Assembly (NCBI GenBank): GCA_012927585.1
Contig: JABBOY010000012.1
Location: 1 to 64,000 of the forward strand
Reading direction: 5' to 3'
DNA from: Glaciimonas sp.
Lineage (GTDB): Bacteria; Pseudomonadota; Gammaproteobacteria; Burkholderiales; Burkholderiaceae_D
DNA length: 64,000 nt
Below, piece by piece: positions 17,280 to 27,105 of the stretch; within the stretch, counting starts at the first letter, position 1; every line of letters starts with the position of its first letter. A program made the translations under genes and the position numbers. The notes under the pieces are model-generated. The model saw only the letters and a program-made list of their open reading frames with translations. It made no database searches and was not told the origin of the DNA.

Positions 17280-18970
17280 GCGCCGTAAAAATCGATCCGA
17301 TCCTGCTCTCCGTGTATGCGCGCTCCTTCAAGTCCATCACGGACGAGATGAGCATCTCGATGGAACAGACCACCCGCTCGCCGATCCTGTGCGAGGCCAA
17401 GGATTACGTGACCGGCCTGTACGATGGCGATGGCAATATGCTGGAGCAGACCGAAAACCTGCCGATTTTGGCTTTTTCGCTGGCGCCGGTGTGCAAATAT
17501 ATCAAGGAATATTTCGGTGACGAGATATATCCTGGTGACGTGATTTTTCACAACGACGTATTCAGTCTGGGCAATCAGAACAACGACGTCGCGGTCTTCA
17601 AACCAATCTTCCTGGAGGGCAATCTGGTTGCGTGGACTGCGGTCAAGGGCCACCAGGCTGACATCGGCGGCAACGTTGCCGGCGGCTACAATCCGAATGC
17701 GGTGGAAGTCTGGCAGGAAGCGCTGCGCATCCCGCCGGTCAAGGTGGTCGAAAAGGGCAAACTGCGCAAGGATGTGTGGAACCTTATTTTCGCCAACATC
17801 CGCTTCGACATCGTGCAGCACGACATGAAGGCTGAAATGGGCGCGTGCACTGTGGGCGAAAGGCGCCTGCTGGAATTGCTCGGCAAGTATGGCATGGACA
17901 GCTACCAGGCACACAAGCAGGCGCTGTTCGACGCCACCCGCAAGATGATGGAAGCGGAGATCGCCAAGATCCCCAACGGCAACTATTCCGGCGAAGGCTA
18001 TGTTTATTACGACGGCCGTCATCCGGGCTCAAAGTTCACGATTCGCGTCGATATCGAGGTCAAGGATCGCGCCATCAAGTTCGACTACTCGCGCACCGAC
18101 CCCCAGACCAACGGTTTCGTCAACGGCACCTTCACTTCGAGCGCATCGGCCACCATCCTGACCCTGCTGCAAATGGTGAATCCGGACATTCCGCACAACG
18201 AGGGCATGCTGCAGCCAATAGAAATTGTGATCCCGCAGGGCACAATCCTGAACGCGGCTTATCCGAAGGCCACCACCTTCGGCAATCATCTGTGTCCGCC
18301 AAACGCCGACGCGATCCAGCGCGCGCTAGCGCCGGTCATGCCGGACCGCGTGACGGCGGGCTGGAACAACCTGCTGTGCTCGCTGACCACGGGTATCGAT
18401 CCGCGCAACAACGAGAAGTACGTGGATATCGGCTTCATGGGCTTGAAGGGAGGCTCCGGCGCAATGCTAGGCACCGACGGTTATGACCATATCGGCATGA
18501 TCGACGCATCCGGCGGCATCCTCGACCAGGACTATGAAATGTTCGAGCAGCAGACTCCACACACGCTGATCAAGCATGAGCTGTTGACCGACTCGGCCGG
18601 CGCCGGTGAATGGCGCGGCGGGCTGGGTGTGGAAACGATTTTCAGGATCGGTTCGGACGACACGCAACTGGTGACGTTCGGCGACGGTGATTTCGAGCCG
18701 GCATTCGGTCTGTTCGGCGGCGGCGAAGGCACACTGAATTTCATCCGACTACGCTACCCGGACGGCAGCACCGTGACGCCGAAAAACAAGGATCTGATCA
18801 CCGGCGTTCCCATGGGCACCATCTATCATCAGGAAGCGGGCGGCGGCGGCGGCTATGGCGATCCGAAAAAACGCGACCGCAAGCTGCTGGCCGAAGAGGT
18901 GAAGAACGGCATCATCACAGCTGATGCAGCCAAGCGCGACTACGGGATGACAGACAGCGAACTGCAATGA
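17276..18970 (+). CDS. hyuB: Hydantoinase family protein, subunit B
   Basis: 564 aa, Hydantoinase_B family. Characteristic segments: SMEQTTRSPILCEAKDYV near the N-terminus, GDVIFHNDVF, KGHQADIGG, and the C-terminal AGGGGGYGDPKKR. Partner of HyuA for ATP-dependent ring opening of the oxidised heterocycle. Overlaps both neighbours by ATGA. A third, truncated hyuB tail exists at 7623, and a second full copy at 50262. Confidence 0.88.
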   Translation: MSAVKIDPILLSVYARSFKSITDEMSISMEQTTRSPILCEAKDYVTGLYDGDGNMLEQTENLPILAFSLAPVCKYIKEYFGDEIYPGDVIFHNDVFSLGNQNNDVAVFKPIFLEGNLVAWTAVKGHQADIGGNVAGGYNPNAVEVWQEALRIPPVKVVEKGKLRKDVWNLIFANIRFDIVQHDMKAEMGACTVGERRLLELLGKYGMDSYQAHKQALFDATRKMMEAEIAKIPNGNYSGEGYVYYDGRHPGSKFTIRVDIEVKDRAIKFDYSRTDPQTNGFVNGTFTSSASATILTLLQMVNPDIPHNEGMLQPIEIVIPQGTILNAAYPKATTFGNHLCPPNADAIQRALAPVMPDRVTAGWNNLLCSLTTGIDPRNNEKYVDIGFMGLKGGSGAMLGTDGYDHIGMIDASGGILDQDYEMFEQQTPHTLIKHELLTDSAGAGEWRGGLGVETIFRIGSDDTQLVTFGDGDFEPAFGLFGGGEGTLNFIRLRYPDGSTVTPKNKDLITGVPMGTIYHQEAGGGGGYGDPKKRDRKLLAEEVKNGIITADAAKRDYGMTDSELQ

Positions 18971-20100
18971 ACTTCGAACTCTCCGATCAACAAAAGGCGG
19001 TGCGCGATACGTTCGCCCGCTTCTGCGACGAACGTATCGCACCGCAGGCGGCCGCGCTCGACGAGGCGCGCGCTTTTCCGCGCGCACTGTTCGGGGAACT
19101 GGCCGACCTCGGCTTTTTCGGCATGCGTTATCCCGAAGAAGTTGGCGGCACCGGCATGGGCCTGACCGAATTCTGCCTTGCGCTTTCGGAAGTGGCGCGC
19201 GGCTGTATGTCGCTGGCCGGCGCAGTGGCGATGCAGTCTCTGATGGGCACCAAGTTCCTGCACATGCTGGGCAACGCCGACATCATCGAACGCCTGTTCA
19301 AACCGGCGCTGCGCGGCGAAAAAATCGCCGCCATCTGCATGACCGAACCAAACGCCGGCTCCGACCTGGGCAGCATCGCCACCCGCGCCACCAAAGTGGA
19401 TGGCGGTTATCTGCTGAACGGCCAGAAGACCTGGATCACCTCGGCGCCGGTGGCCGACTTCTTCACCGTGTTCGCCCGCGCCGGCGCGGAAAACAAGCTC
19501 ACCATCTTTCTCGTGGAGCGCAGCTTCAAGGGCTTGATCGTCGGCCGCGAGATCCACAAAATGGGCGTGCTGGCCCTGCCCACTTCCGAAGTCGCGTTCG
19601 TCGACTGCTTCGTGCCCGACAGCCATCGCCTGTCGGGCGAGGAAGGCGACGGCGAAGGACACTTGAAAAAAACGCTGGCCGAGATCCGCATCATCACCGG
19701 CGCGATGGGTCTGGGCGTGGCGCGCGCCGCATTGGATGAAGCGGTGCGCTACGCCTCCGAACGCAAGCAGTTCGGCAAGCCGATCAACCGCTTCCAGGCA
19801 ATCCAGTTCAAGCTGGCCGAAATGGCCACCGAACTCGAAGCCGCCACGCACCTGGTGTACTACGCGGCCTGGCTGCACGACACCAATCGGCCGCACCACA
19901 AGCAAGCAGCGATGGCCAAACTATTCGCCACCGAGACGGCGGCCACGATCTGCGACCAGGCCGCGCGCGTGCTGGCTTCGTACGGCTACGCGATGGAATA
20001 CCCGGTACAGCGCTATCTGCGCGACGTGCGCTTCACCCTGATCGGTGGCGGCACCAGCGAAATTCTGAAACTCATTATCGCCAAGGAGGTGACCGCATGA
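18967..20100 (+). CDS. iaaF: Acyl-CoA dehydrogenase, probably decarboxylating (IaaF-like)
   Basis: 377 aa, standard ACAD length, with FAD-contact motifs CMTEPNAGSD and TWITSAP and a C-terminal RDVRFTLIGGGTSEI. In ordinary enzymes this last motif is YEGT and supplies the catalytic glutamate; here residues 360-361 are Gly-Gly. Loss of the base agrees with the known (benzyl)malonyl-CoA dehydrogenase IaaF of Aromatoleum, where loss of the 2-carboxyl group replaces proton abstraction. Predicted reaction: (2-aminobenzyl)malonyl-CoA to 2-aminocinnamoyl-CoA plus CO2. Located directly before the B12 mutase that would make its substrate. Confidence 0.75.
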   Translation: MNFELSDQQKAVRDTFARFCDERIAPQAAALDEARAFPRALFGELADLGFFGMRYPEEVGGTGMGLTEFCLALSEVARGCMSLAGAVAMQSLMGTKFLHMLGNADIIERLFKPALRGEKIAAICMTEPNAGSDLGSIATRATKVDGGYLLNGQKTWITSAPVADFFTVFARAGAENKLTIFLVERSFKGLIVGREIHKMGVLALPTSEVAFVDCFVPDSHRLSGEEGDGEGHLKKTLAEIRIITGAMGLGVARAALDEAVRYASERKQFGKPINRFQAIQFKLAEMATELEAATHLVYYAAWLHDTNRPHHKQAAMAKLFATETAATICDQAARVLASYGYAMEYPVQRYLRDVRFTLIGGGTSEILKLIIAKEVTA

Positions 20101-20525
20101 ACCTTGCAACGCAGCCCGAACCGAAACAATCGCAGCAACGGCGGATCAAGGTCCTGCTGGCCAAACCCGGCCTGGACGGGCACGATCAGGGCGCCAAGAT
20201 AGTGGTGCGCGCCATGATGGATGCCGGCTTCGAAGTGATCTACACCGGCTTGCGCCAGACTGCGGAAGCGGTAGCGCGCATCGCTCTGGAAGAGGACGTC
20301 GACGTGATCTCCATGTCCAGCATGGCCGGTTCGCACCTGCCGTTCTGCCGCAAGCTGAAACCGCTGCTAGAAGCCGGCGGGCTATCCGACAAGCTCTGGA
20401 TGATTGGCGGCAACCTGCCGGCGCAGGATCATGCGGAGCTGCGCGAGCTCGGCTTCCAAGGTATTTTTCCAACCGGCTCCAAGCTCGACGCCATCGTGAA
20501 CTACATCCGGAGTGAAGTGAAATGA
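20097..20525 (+). CDS. B12-binding small subunit of acyl-CoA mutase
   Basis: 142 aa with the base-off/His-on cobalamin motif DxHxxG (KPGLDGHDQG), SMSSMAG and GGNLPAQD, i.e. a stand-alone Rossmann-like B12 domain as in heterodimeric 2-hydroxyisobutyryl-CoA and isobutyryl-CoA mutases. It overlaps the large subunit gene by ATGA. In the iaa pathway IaaG and IaaH form a (2-aminophenyl)succinyl-CoA mutase; I cannot tell which symbol belongs to which subunit. Confidence 0.9.
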   Translation: MNLATQPEPKQSQQRRIKVLLAKPGLDGHDQGAKIVVRAMMDAGFEVIYTGLRQTAEAVARIALEEDVDVISMSSMAGSHLPFCRKLKPLLEAGGLSDKLWMIGGNLPAQDHAELRELGFQGIFPTGSKLDAIVNYIRSEVK

Positions 20526-22135
20526 ACCAGCGCCTGAAGACTGAAATCAAGCCCGTCGTCAACGAGTCCGGCATCGAGGTCAAGACGCTCTACACGGCGC
20601 AGGATGTGGCGCAAAGCGGTGGCGTTGATCTGGTCGGCCTGCCCGGTGAGTATCCGTTCACGCGCGGCATCCACCGCCTGATGTATCGCAAGCAGCCGTG
20701 GACCATGCGCCAGTATGCCGGCTTCGGCAATCCCGGCGACACCAACCAGCGTTTTAAGTACCTGATCGCCAACGGCCAGACCGGTCTGAATGTCGCGTTC
20801 GATCTGCCGACCCAGATCGGACTCGATTCGGACGATCCGCTGGCCGAAGGCGAAATCGGCCGGGTCGGCATGTCAATCGATACGCTGCGCGATTTCGAAA
20901 TCGCGTTCGACGGCATCGATCTCGAAAAGATCACGGTATCGATGACCATCAACGGCTCGGCCGTAATCCTGATCGCGATGTATCTGGCGATGGCCGAGAA
21001 GCGCGGCTACGACATCAGCAAATTGCGCGGCACCGCGCAAAACGACATCCTGAAGGAATTCATCGGCCGCGGCACTTGGATCTTCCCGGTCGAACCATCG
21101 ATCCGACTGGTGGGCGACACCATCGAGTACTGCGCCGAACACGCACCTAAATACAGCCCGGTTTCGGTATGCGGCTACCATATCCGCGAATCGGGCGCGA
21201 CACCGGCGCAGGAGATGGCATATGCGTTCTGCATCGCCAAGGCCTATGCCGACGAAGTAATCAAGCGCGGCCTGCACATCGATGAGTTTGCCGGACGTCT
21301 GTCCTACAACTTCAACATCTTCGGCAACATCTTCGAGCAGGTCTGCAAGTTTCGCGCCGGGCGCAGTCTGTGGGCCAAGATCATGCAGGAGGAATACCAC
21401 GCGCAAAGTCCCGGCTCGATGTGGCTGCGCATGATCGCCGCCGGCGGCGGCGGCGGCCTGACCTTCGAGCAGCCGGAGCTGAACATCGTGCGCGGCGCCT
21501 ACTACGCGCTGATTTCGGCGCTGTCCGGCACGCAGACCATGGCACTGTGTTCCTACGACGAGGCGTACACCATCCCGACCGAGTATTCGGCGCGCATCTC
21601 GTTGCGCACGATGCAAATACTGTCCGACGAGATGGGCCTGTGCGAAACGGTGGATCCGCTGGCCGGTTCGTTCTACGTCGAAACCATGACCAATCAGATG
21701 CGCGACAAGATGGTCGAAATCATGGCGGAAGTTGACGCCGAGGGCGGCATCGTCAAGCTGGTGTCGGAAGGCATCATCCAGGCCAAGGTGTCAGCGCAGG
21801 CGTACCAGATGCAGCGCAATATCGAATCCGGGGCATTCCCCAAGGTCGGCGTCAATCGTCACCGCAACGATCAGGAAGAGGATCATCCGGTCGAATTCCA
21901 TCCGTACAACGAAGAAGATACCCGCCTGCAGCTCGGAAATCTCAACCAGACGCGCGCCGAACGCGATGGCGCCGCCGTTGCGCAGGCGCTGGCGCAAGTG
22001 GGACAGGATGCCGCAGCCGGCATCAACGTCATGCCGGCCATCGTCACCGCGGTCAAGGCATATGCCAGCGTCGGCGAAATTACGAAAGAGCTTGTGAAGG
22101 TTTACGGGCGGTATCAGGAACCGATCCGTTTTTAA
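20522..22135 (+). CDS. Methylmalonyl-CoA mutase-like large subunit
   Basis: 537 aa TIM-barrel substrate subunit without its own B12 domain. The canonical active-site residues are conserved: Tyr65 in MRQYAGF, Arg183 in GRGTWIF and His220 in CGYHIRESG (equivalent to Tyr89, Arg207, His244 of Propionibacterium methylmalonyl-CoA mutase). With the small subunit it would interconvert an aryl-succinyl-CoA and a benzylmalonyl-CoA by adenosylcobalamin radical chemistry. No MeaB-like chaperone gene is nearby. Confidence 0.88.
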   Translation: MNQRLKTEIKPVVNESGIEVKTLYTAQDVAQSGGVDLVGLPGEYPFTRGIHRLMYRKQPWTMRQYAGFGNPGDTNQRFKYLIANGQTGLNVAFDLPTQIGLDSDDPLAEGEIGRVGMSIDTLRDFEIAFDGIDLEKITVSMTINGSAVILIAMYLAMAEKRGYDISKLRGTAQNDILKEFIGRGTWIFPVEPSIRLVGDTIEYCAEHAPKYSPVSVCGYHIRESGATPAQEMAYAFCIAKAYADEVIKRGLHIDEFAGRLSYNFNIFGNIFEQVCKFRAGRSLWAKIMQEEYHAQSPGSMWLRMIAAGGGGGLTFEQPELNIVRGAYYALISALSGTQTMALCSYDEAYTIPTEYSARISLRTMQILSDEMGLCETVDPLAGSFYVETMTNQMRDKMVEIMAEVDAEGGIVKLVSEGIIQAKVSAQAYQMQRNIESGAFPKVGVNRHRNDQEEDHPVEFHPYNEEDTRLQLGNLNQTRAERDGAAVAQALAQVGQDAAAGINVMPAIVTAVKAYASVGEITKELVKVYGRYQEPIRF

Positions 22136-22145
22136 GGAAAACGAA

Positions 22146-23027
22146 ATGACCCAACTAGTACAAATGGAACAATACGTCGCACCCGCCAGTCTGGAACAAG
22201 CGCTCGCAGGTCTGCAGCAGGCCGGAGGCGACGTCACCATCCTGGCCGGCGGCACCGACCTGATGCCGCAGCAGCAAGCCGGACGACTGAAGCCGAAGCA
22301 AACGCTGATGAATATCCGGCGCATCGCCGAGTTGAAAGGCGTAACCCTGGCCGACGGCATCATCCACATCGGCCCGCTCACCACCATCACCGAGTTGATG
22401 GACAACGCGCTGCTGCGCCGTTACCTACCGCTGCTAGCTGAGGCCGGCGACCACTTTGCCAGTAATCAGATCCGCAATGTGGGCACGCTCGGCGGCAATA
22501 TCTGCAACGCATCGCCGGCGGGCGACATGCTGGTGCCGCTGCTGGTGCTCGAGGCCAGTGCGGAACTGGCCTCGTTTGATGACGGCAAGATTTGCAGGCG
22601 CAGCGTGCCACTGATCGAATTTTTCGTCGGCCCCGGCAAGACCAGCCGCGCACCGACGGAGTTGCTGACGGGCATATGCATCGCACTGCCGCCCGACAAT
22701 TTCACTGCACGTTTTTTCAAGTTCGGCAGCCGACCCGCGCTCGATATTTCCGCCATCTCGATCGGTATCGGCGGCGTGCTGCGCGATGGCACTCTCTGCG
22801 GCGTGCGCGTCGCCTTCGGCGCAGTGGCCGCGACGCCGGTGCGGGGCCGGCAGACGGAAGCCGCGCTGGAAGGCAAGCGGCTCGACGCGGCAACCATCGA
22901 GGCCGCAGCCAGCGCTGCTCGCGACGAGGTCAATCCGATCGACGACTTGCGCGCGTCGGCGTGGTACCGCAAGCAACTTATTCACAATATGACCAAAAGG
23001 ATACTTAGCCATGTCGCCCAAGATTGA
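22146..23027 (+). CDS. Mo hydroxylase FAD-binding medium subunit (CoxM/XdhB family)
   Basis: 293 aa with the FAD-binding motifs TILAGGTDLMP and QIRNVGTLGGNICNASPAGD typical of CO-dehydrogenase/xanthine-oxidase flavoprotein subunits. Electrons from the Mo subunit pass through the 2Fe-2S subunit to this FAD and then to NAD+ or another acceptor. It precedes the iron-sulfur subunit gene and overlaps it by 17 bp, completing a medium-small-large order. Confidence 0.9.
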   Translation: MTQLVQMEQYVAPASLEQALAGLQQAGGDVTILAGGTDLMPQQQAGRLKPKQTLMNIRRIAELKGVTLADGIIHIGPLTTITELMDNALLRRYLPLLAEAGDHFASNQIRNVGTLGGNICNASPAGDMLVPLLVLEASAELASFDDGKICRRSVPLIEFFVGPGKTSRAPTELLTGICIALPPDNFTARFFKFGSRPALDISAISIGIGGVLRDGTLCGVRVAFGAVAATPVRGRQTEAALEGKRLDAATIEAAASAARDEVNPIDDLRASAWYRKQLIHNMTKRILSHVAQD

Positions 23028-23490
23028 TATCGACTTCACTTTAAATGGCATCAGGAAAAACGCAACGGTGCGCATAGACATGAGCGCGCTGGACATGCTG
23101 CGCGACGTGATCGGACTGACCGGCACCAAATATGGCTGTGGCGAGGGCGAATGCGGTGCCTGCACCATCCAGATGGATGGCGTATCGGTCAACGCCTGCC
23201 TGCTGTTCGCAGTAGATTGTCAGGGACGCAATGTGGTAACCGTCGAAGGCTTGGCCGCCGACCCCAGGGCCGCTGCGCTGCGGGCAGCCTTCGTCAAGCA
23301 CGGCGCGGTGCAGTGCGGCTTTTGCACGCCGGGCATGGTAATGCAGGCCAGTCATCTGCTCGACACGCATCCGGATGCCGACCCCGATGCCATCAAGCGC
23401 GGCATCGAAGGCAACATCTGCCGCTGCACCGGCTATAAAAAAATCGTTGAGGCGATCGCCTCGGTAAGCCAGATCCAGAACCAGGAGTAA
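23011..23490 (+). CDS. Mo hydroxylase [2Fe-2S] small subunit (CoxS/XdhC family)
   Basis: 159 aa. Plant-type cluster Cys43, Cys48, Cys51 and Cys63 (GCGEGECGAC...C) and an all-helical domain with CGFCTPGM and CRCTGY for the second [2Fe-2S] cluster. Normal length for the family. Part of the three-gene Mo hydroxylase presumed to hydroxylate C2 of the indole ring with water as oxygen donor. Confidence 0.93.
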   Translation: MSPKIDIDFTLNGIRKNATVRIDMSALDMLRDVIGLTGTKYGCGEGECGACTIQMDGVSVNACLLFAVDCQGRNVVTVEGLAADPRAAALRAAFVKHGAVQCGFCTPGMVMQASHLLDTHPDADPDAIKRGIEGNICRCTGYKKIVEAIASVSQIQNQE

Positions 23491-23494
23491 CATC

Positions 23495-25843
23495 ATGAGC
23501 GTTCCAGAGAAATCCGTGCTGAAAGAGCCGGTTGTGCAGGAAAGCCTGATCGGCAAGCGCATCGCCAAGATGGATGCACCAGAAAAAGTCGAAGGCAAGA
23601 CCCGCTACATTCACGACATCAACCTGTCGGGCCAGTTGCATGCGAAAATTCTGCGCTCGGCGCGGGTGCATGCCGTAATCAAGAGCATCGATGTATCCGC
23701 CGCCCGGGCGTTGCCCGGCGTGCATGCCGTGATCACCGCCGCCGACGTGCCGGACCAACGTCCGATCGGCGTGGCCAAGGATCACTTGCCGTTGAAGACC
23801 GACCGCGTGCGCAGCCAGCGCGACGAGATCGCGGCGGTCGCGGCCGAGACCGAAGAAATCGCCGAACAGGCGCTCAAGCTGATCAAGGTGGAATACGAGG
23901 ATCTGCCGGTACTGGCCGACCCCGAAGTTGCTGCCAGACCGGGGGCGCCGGCGATCCATGCGGACAAGCCGGACAACGTCGCGATGCGCTTCGATTACCA
24001 GCACGGCGATGTGGCGCAGGGCGAAGCCGAATCGGATGTGGTGGTCGAAGACACATTCAAGCTGCATTATGTCACCCATTGTTGCATGGGTGTGTCGGGC
24101 ATGATCGCCGAGTTCGACGCGTCCGGCAATCTGTTGATGTACTCGAACACGCAGGTGCCGTTTCTGCACAAGCGCGAGTTCGCCGAGTACCTGCAGATGG
24201 ACCCGAGCCGGGTGCGCATCATCCAGCCGCCGATCGGCGGCGGCTTCGGCTCCAAACTCGACATCTACCCGTTCGAAATGATCTGCGTGTTCCTGGCGCG
24301 TCTGACCAAGCGGCCGGTGAAGCTGGTGTTCACGCGCGAAGAGGAATTCCTGGCCTCGCCGACGCGCCAGCCGGTGCTGCTAACGCTGCGCTCTGGCTGC
24401 AAGAAAGACGGCACCCTGACCTTCCGCCAGGTGCACACACTGCACGACAACGGCGCCTACACGTCATGGGGCGCGACCACGCCGTTCGTGATGATGCAGA
24501 CCTTTTCCTCGCTGTATCGGGTGCCGCACTGCGACTACCACACCGTCGCGATGTATACCAACAACCCGTATGCCGGCTCGTTCCGCGGCTACGGCAACCT
24601 GCAGGCCACCTTCGCGATCGAACAGCAGATGGATAAGCTGGCCGAGGCGATCGGCATGGACCAGTTCGAATTCCGCATGAAGAACGCGCAGGAAGCCGGC
24701 GAAGTGACCGGCCAGGGCATGGTATTCAGGAGCTGCGGCTTCAAAGAATGTCTGACCACGGCCGCCGAGCGTAGTGACTTCCGGCGCAAGCTCGAAAAGA
24801 ACCGCAAAAACCAGAATGCGCCGGGGCCGATCAAACGCGGCATCGGCATGGCCGCGATGTTGCACGTCGGCGGCGGCGCCAAGATCCATCAGTCCGACGG
24901 CTGCGGGACGATCCTGAAGATGGACGATTTCGGCCACGTGACGTTGATCACCGGCGCTTCCGAGATCGGCCAGGGCTCGGAGACGGTGCTGTCGCAACTG
25001 GTGTGCGAAGAACTGGGATTGCCGATGTCGGCGATCACCGTGATTAACAACGACACCGCGATCACGCCATGGGATGTGGGCGTACATGCGTCGCGCACCA
25101 CCTTCATCGCCGGCAACTCGGCCATCGGTGCAGCCAGGAAAGCCAAGATCAAACTGCTGGCGGCAGCCGCCAGAAAATTCGAATGCGCCGAGGACGAGCT
25201 CGACCTGCGCGGCGGCTACGTGACCCGGGCCGCAAGCGGCGAACCGCTGATCGACCTGCCGCGCCTGCTGCGTCAACTGCACTTCTCCGACAAGGCCGAA
25301 CTGGTGATGACCACCTTCTACTACGAACCGCCCAGCGTGCATCAGGACAAGGGCTTCAAGGGCGACGTGTCGGCTGCCTACGCCTGGGCCACCCAAGTGG
25401 TCGAGGTCGAAGTCGATACCGAGACCGGCATTGTCAAGATGACCAAGGTCACCGCTGCGCACGACGTGGGTCGGGTGCTGAACCGGCTCGGCATTGAAGG
25501 CCAAATCGAAGGCGGCGTGGTGATGGGCCAGGGCTATGCGCTGACCGAAAACCTGATGGTCGAGAATGGCGTCATACGCAATCCCAACTTCCGCGACTAT
25601 AAGCTGGTGACCGCGCCCGAGATTCCAGAGATGGACATCAGCTTCATCGAATCGATGGATGGAGAAGGCCCGCAGGGCGCAAAAGGTGTGGGCGAAGCAC
25701 CGGCGATCTGCATCGCGGCGGCCACCGCCAATGCCATCTATAACGCCACCGGCGTGCGTATCTACGATCTACCATTCACGCCCGAGCGGGTATACAGCGC
25801 GCTGCGCGGCCGATCCAAAAAACCGTACTGGCAACCCGCATGA
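23495..25843 (+). CDS. Mo hydroxylase large subunit (xanthine dehydrogenase/CoxL family)
   Basis: 782 aa, usual length. It contains [29 protein letters not shown] and the C-terminal GAKGVGEAP in which the glutamate is the catalytic base. It carries the Mo-molybdopterin-cytosine cofactor and activates water, so it works without oxygen. In the indoleacetate pathway the homologue makes 2-oxo-indoleacetate (or its CoA ester). Overlaps the second CoA-transferase by ATGA. No cofactor-insertion chaperone of the XdhC/CoxF type is in the window. Confidence 0.9.
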   Translation: MSVPEKSVLKEPVVQESLIGKRIAKMDAPEKVEGKTRYIHDINLSGQLHAKILRSARVHAVIKSIDVSAARALPGVHAVITAADVPDQRPIGVAKDHLPLKTDRVRSQRDEIAAVAAETEEIAEQALKLIKVEYEDLPVLADPEVAARPGAPAIHADKPDNVAMRFDYQHGDVAQGEAESDVVVEDTFKLHYVTHCCMGVSGMIAEFDASGNLLMYSNTQVPFLHKREFAEYLQMDPSRVRIIQPPIGGGFGSKLDIYPFEMICVFLARLTKRPVKLVFTREEEFLASPTRQPVLLTLRSGCKKDGTLTFRQVHTLHDNGAYTSWGATTPFVMMQTFSSLYRVPHCDYHTVAMYTNNPYAGSFRGYGNLQATFAIEQQMDKLAEAIGMDQFEFRMKNAQEAGEVTGQGMVFRSCGFKECLTTAAERSDFRRKLEKNRKNQNAPGPIKRGIGMAAMLHVGGGAKIHQSDGCGTILKMDDFGHVTLITGASEIGQGSETVLSQLVCEELGLPMSAITVINNDTAITPWDVGVHASRTTFIAGNSAIGAARKAKIKLLAAAARKFECAEDELDLRGGYVTRAASGEPLIDLPRLLRQLHFSDKAELVMTTFYYEPPSVHQDKGFKGDVSAAYAWATQVVEVEVDTETGIVKMTKVTAAHDVGRVLNRLGIEGQIEGGVVMGQGYALTENLMVENGVIRNPNFRDYKLVTAPEIPEMDISFIESMDGEGPQGAKGVGEAPAICIAAATANAIYNATGVRIYDLPFTPERVYSALRGRSKKPYWQPA

Positions 25844-27033
25844 AGCGCCGCACCATCCTGTCGATGGAGCAGGCGCTGTCGCTGCCCTACGCCACGCTGC
25901 GCTTCGCGCAGCTCGGCTGGCGCGTGATCCGCATCGAGTCAACGCCGAGTGGCGCCGGCCTGCCAGGCGACCCCAATCGCTACATCGGCGCCAAGGTCGT
26001 GGACGATGATCGCCGCACTTACTTCGTGGCGCCCAATGTCGGCAAGGAAAGCATCGCCCTGAATCTGAAGGAGCCGGAGGGACAGGCGGTATTGCAGCAA
26101 TTGATCAGGGAGCTTGATGTCGATATTTTTTGCTGCAATACGGTGCCGCGGCGCTACCAGCAGCTGGGCATCGACTACGAGACGCTGCGCGCTGTCAAGC
26201 CGGATCTGATCTGGGCCGGGATTTCTGCCATGGGCCCTTCTTATCCCGATGCGCCCGGCTACGATCCGGTAATCCAGGCGATGACTGGTTACATGGAACT
26301 AACCGGCGACCCGGACGGCCCGCCGATGCTGTCCGGCGTGCCACTGGTCGATCTCAAGGCGGGCGACGAAGTGTATGCCAACGTGATGCTGGCGCTGGCC
26401 GAACGCGCCGAGACCGGCCGCGGCACGCGCATCGATATCTCGATGCTGCAGGCCGCCGCGTCCTGGCTCATCACCACCCTGCCACTGCTCGACTTCGACT
26501 GCCGTCCGGACGAAATCACACGTAGCGGCAACGCGCATCGTAAGTTCATTCCGACCAATGTCTACCCGACCGCCGACGGCTTCATTTATATCGCCATCGG
26601 CAGCGACGTGCAGTGGAAGCGCCTGTGCGAAACCGCGCAATTCTTCGACGTCGCCAACGCAGTGCGCCGCACCAATGAAGGCCGACACCAGGAGCGTGAT
26701 GCGATCCAGCGTGACATGACGGCGGCGACGCGGCGCTGTAGCACCGCCGCGCTAAGCGAGGAATTGCGCAAAGCGACCATCCCGCACGCACCGATACACG
26801 ATATCCCGGGAGTACGCGAGATGGCCGCCATCCGCGACAAGCTCACTGCTACCCGTACGCCCGACGGCAAGCTGGTGCGCATGCAGCCGATGGCGGTGGA
26901 TGTCGCGGGTGCGCCGAGCACATTTCGCTTTCCGCCCAAATACGGGCAGGACACGCTGGCAGTGCTGCGCGAAGCCGGCATTGCCGAAGCCAAGTGCGTA
27001 AGTTTGCGGGAGCAAGGCATCATCGCCGGATAG
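25840..27033 (+). CDS. iaaL: CaiB/BaiF family CoA-transferase (class III), copy 2
   Basis: 397 aa; PGYDP gives the presumed catalytic Asp142. It is translationally coupled to the Mo hydroxylase and lies in the same operon as the mutase, as expected for the (2-aminophenyl)succinyl-CoA transferase of the indoleacetate pathway (IaaL, which acts on phenylsuccinyl-CoA). The symbol rests on context and family, not on a database match. Close paralogue of the gene at 7841. Confidence 0.75.
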   Translation: MKRRTILSMEQALSLPYATLRFAQLGWRVIRIESTPSGAGLPGDPNRYIGAKVVDDDRRTYFVAPNVGKESIALNLKEPEGQAVLQQLIRELDVDIFCCNTVPRRYQQLGIDYETLRAVKPDLIWAGISAMGPSYPDAPGYDPVIQAMTGYMELTGDPDGPPMLSGVPLVDLKAGDEVYANVMLALAERAETGRGTRIDISMLQAAASWLITTLPLLDFDCRPDEITRSGNAHRKFIPTNVYPTADGFIYIAIGSDVQWKRLCETAQFFDVANAVRRTNEGRHQERDAIQRDMTAATRRCSTAALSEELRKATIPHAPIHDIPGVREMAAIRDKLTATRTPDGKLVRMQPMAVDVAGAPSTFRFPPKYGQDTLAVLREAGIAEAKCVSLREQGIIAG

Positions 27034-27105
27034 CACACTTTCACTGCTATTCCACACCGGAACGGGAAAACTTACATTTTTTAAGACAAGCAAAGAGGAA
27101 GCGAC

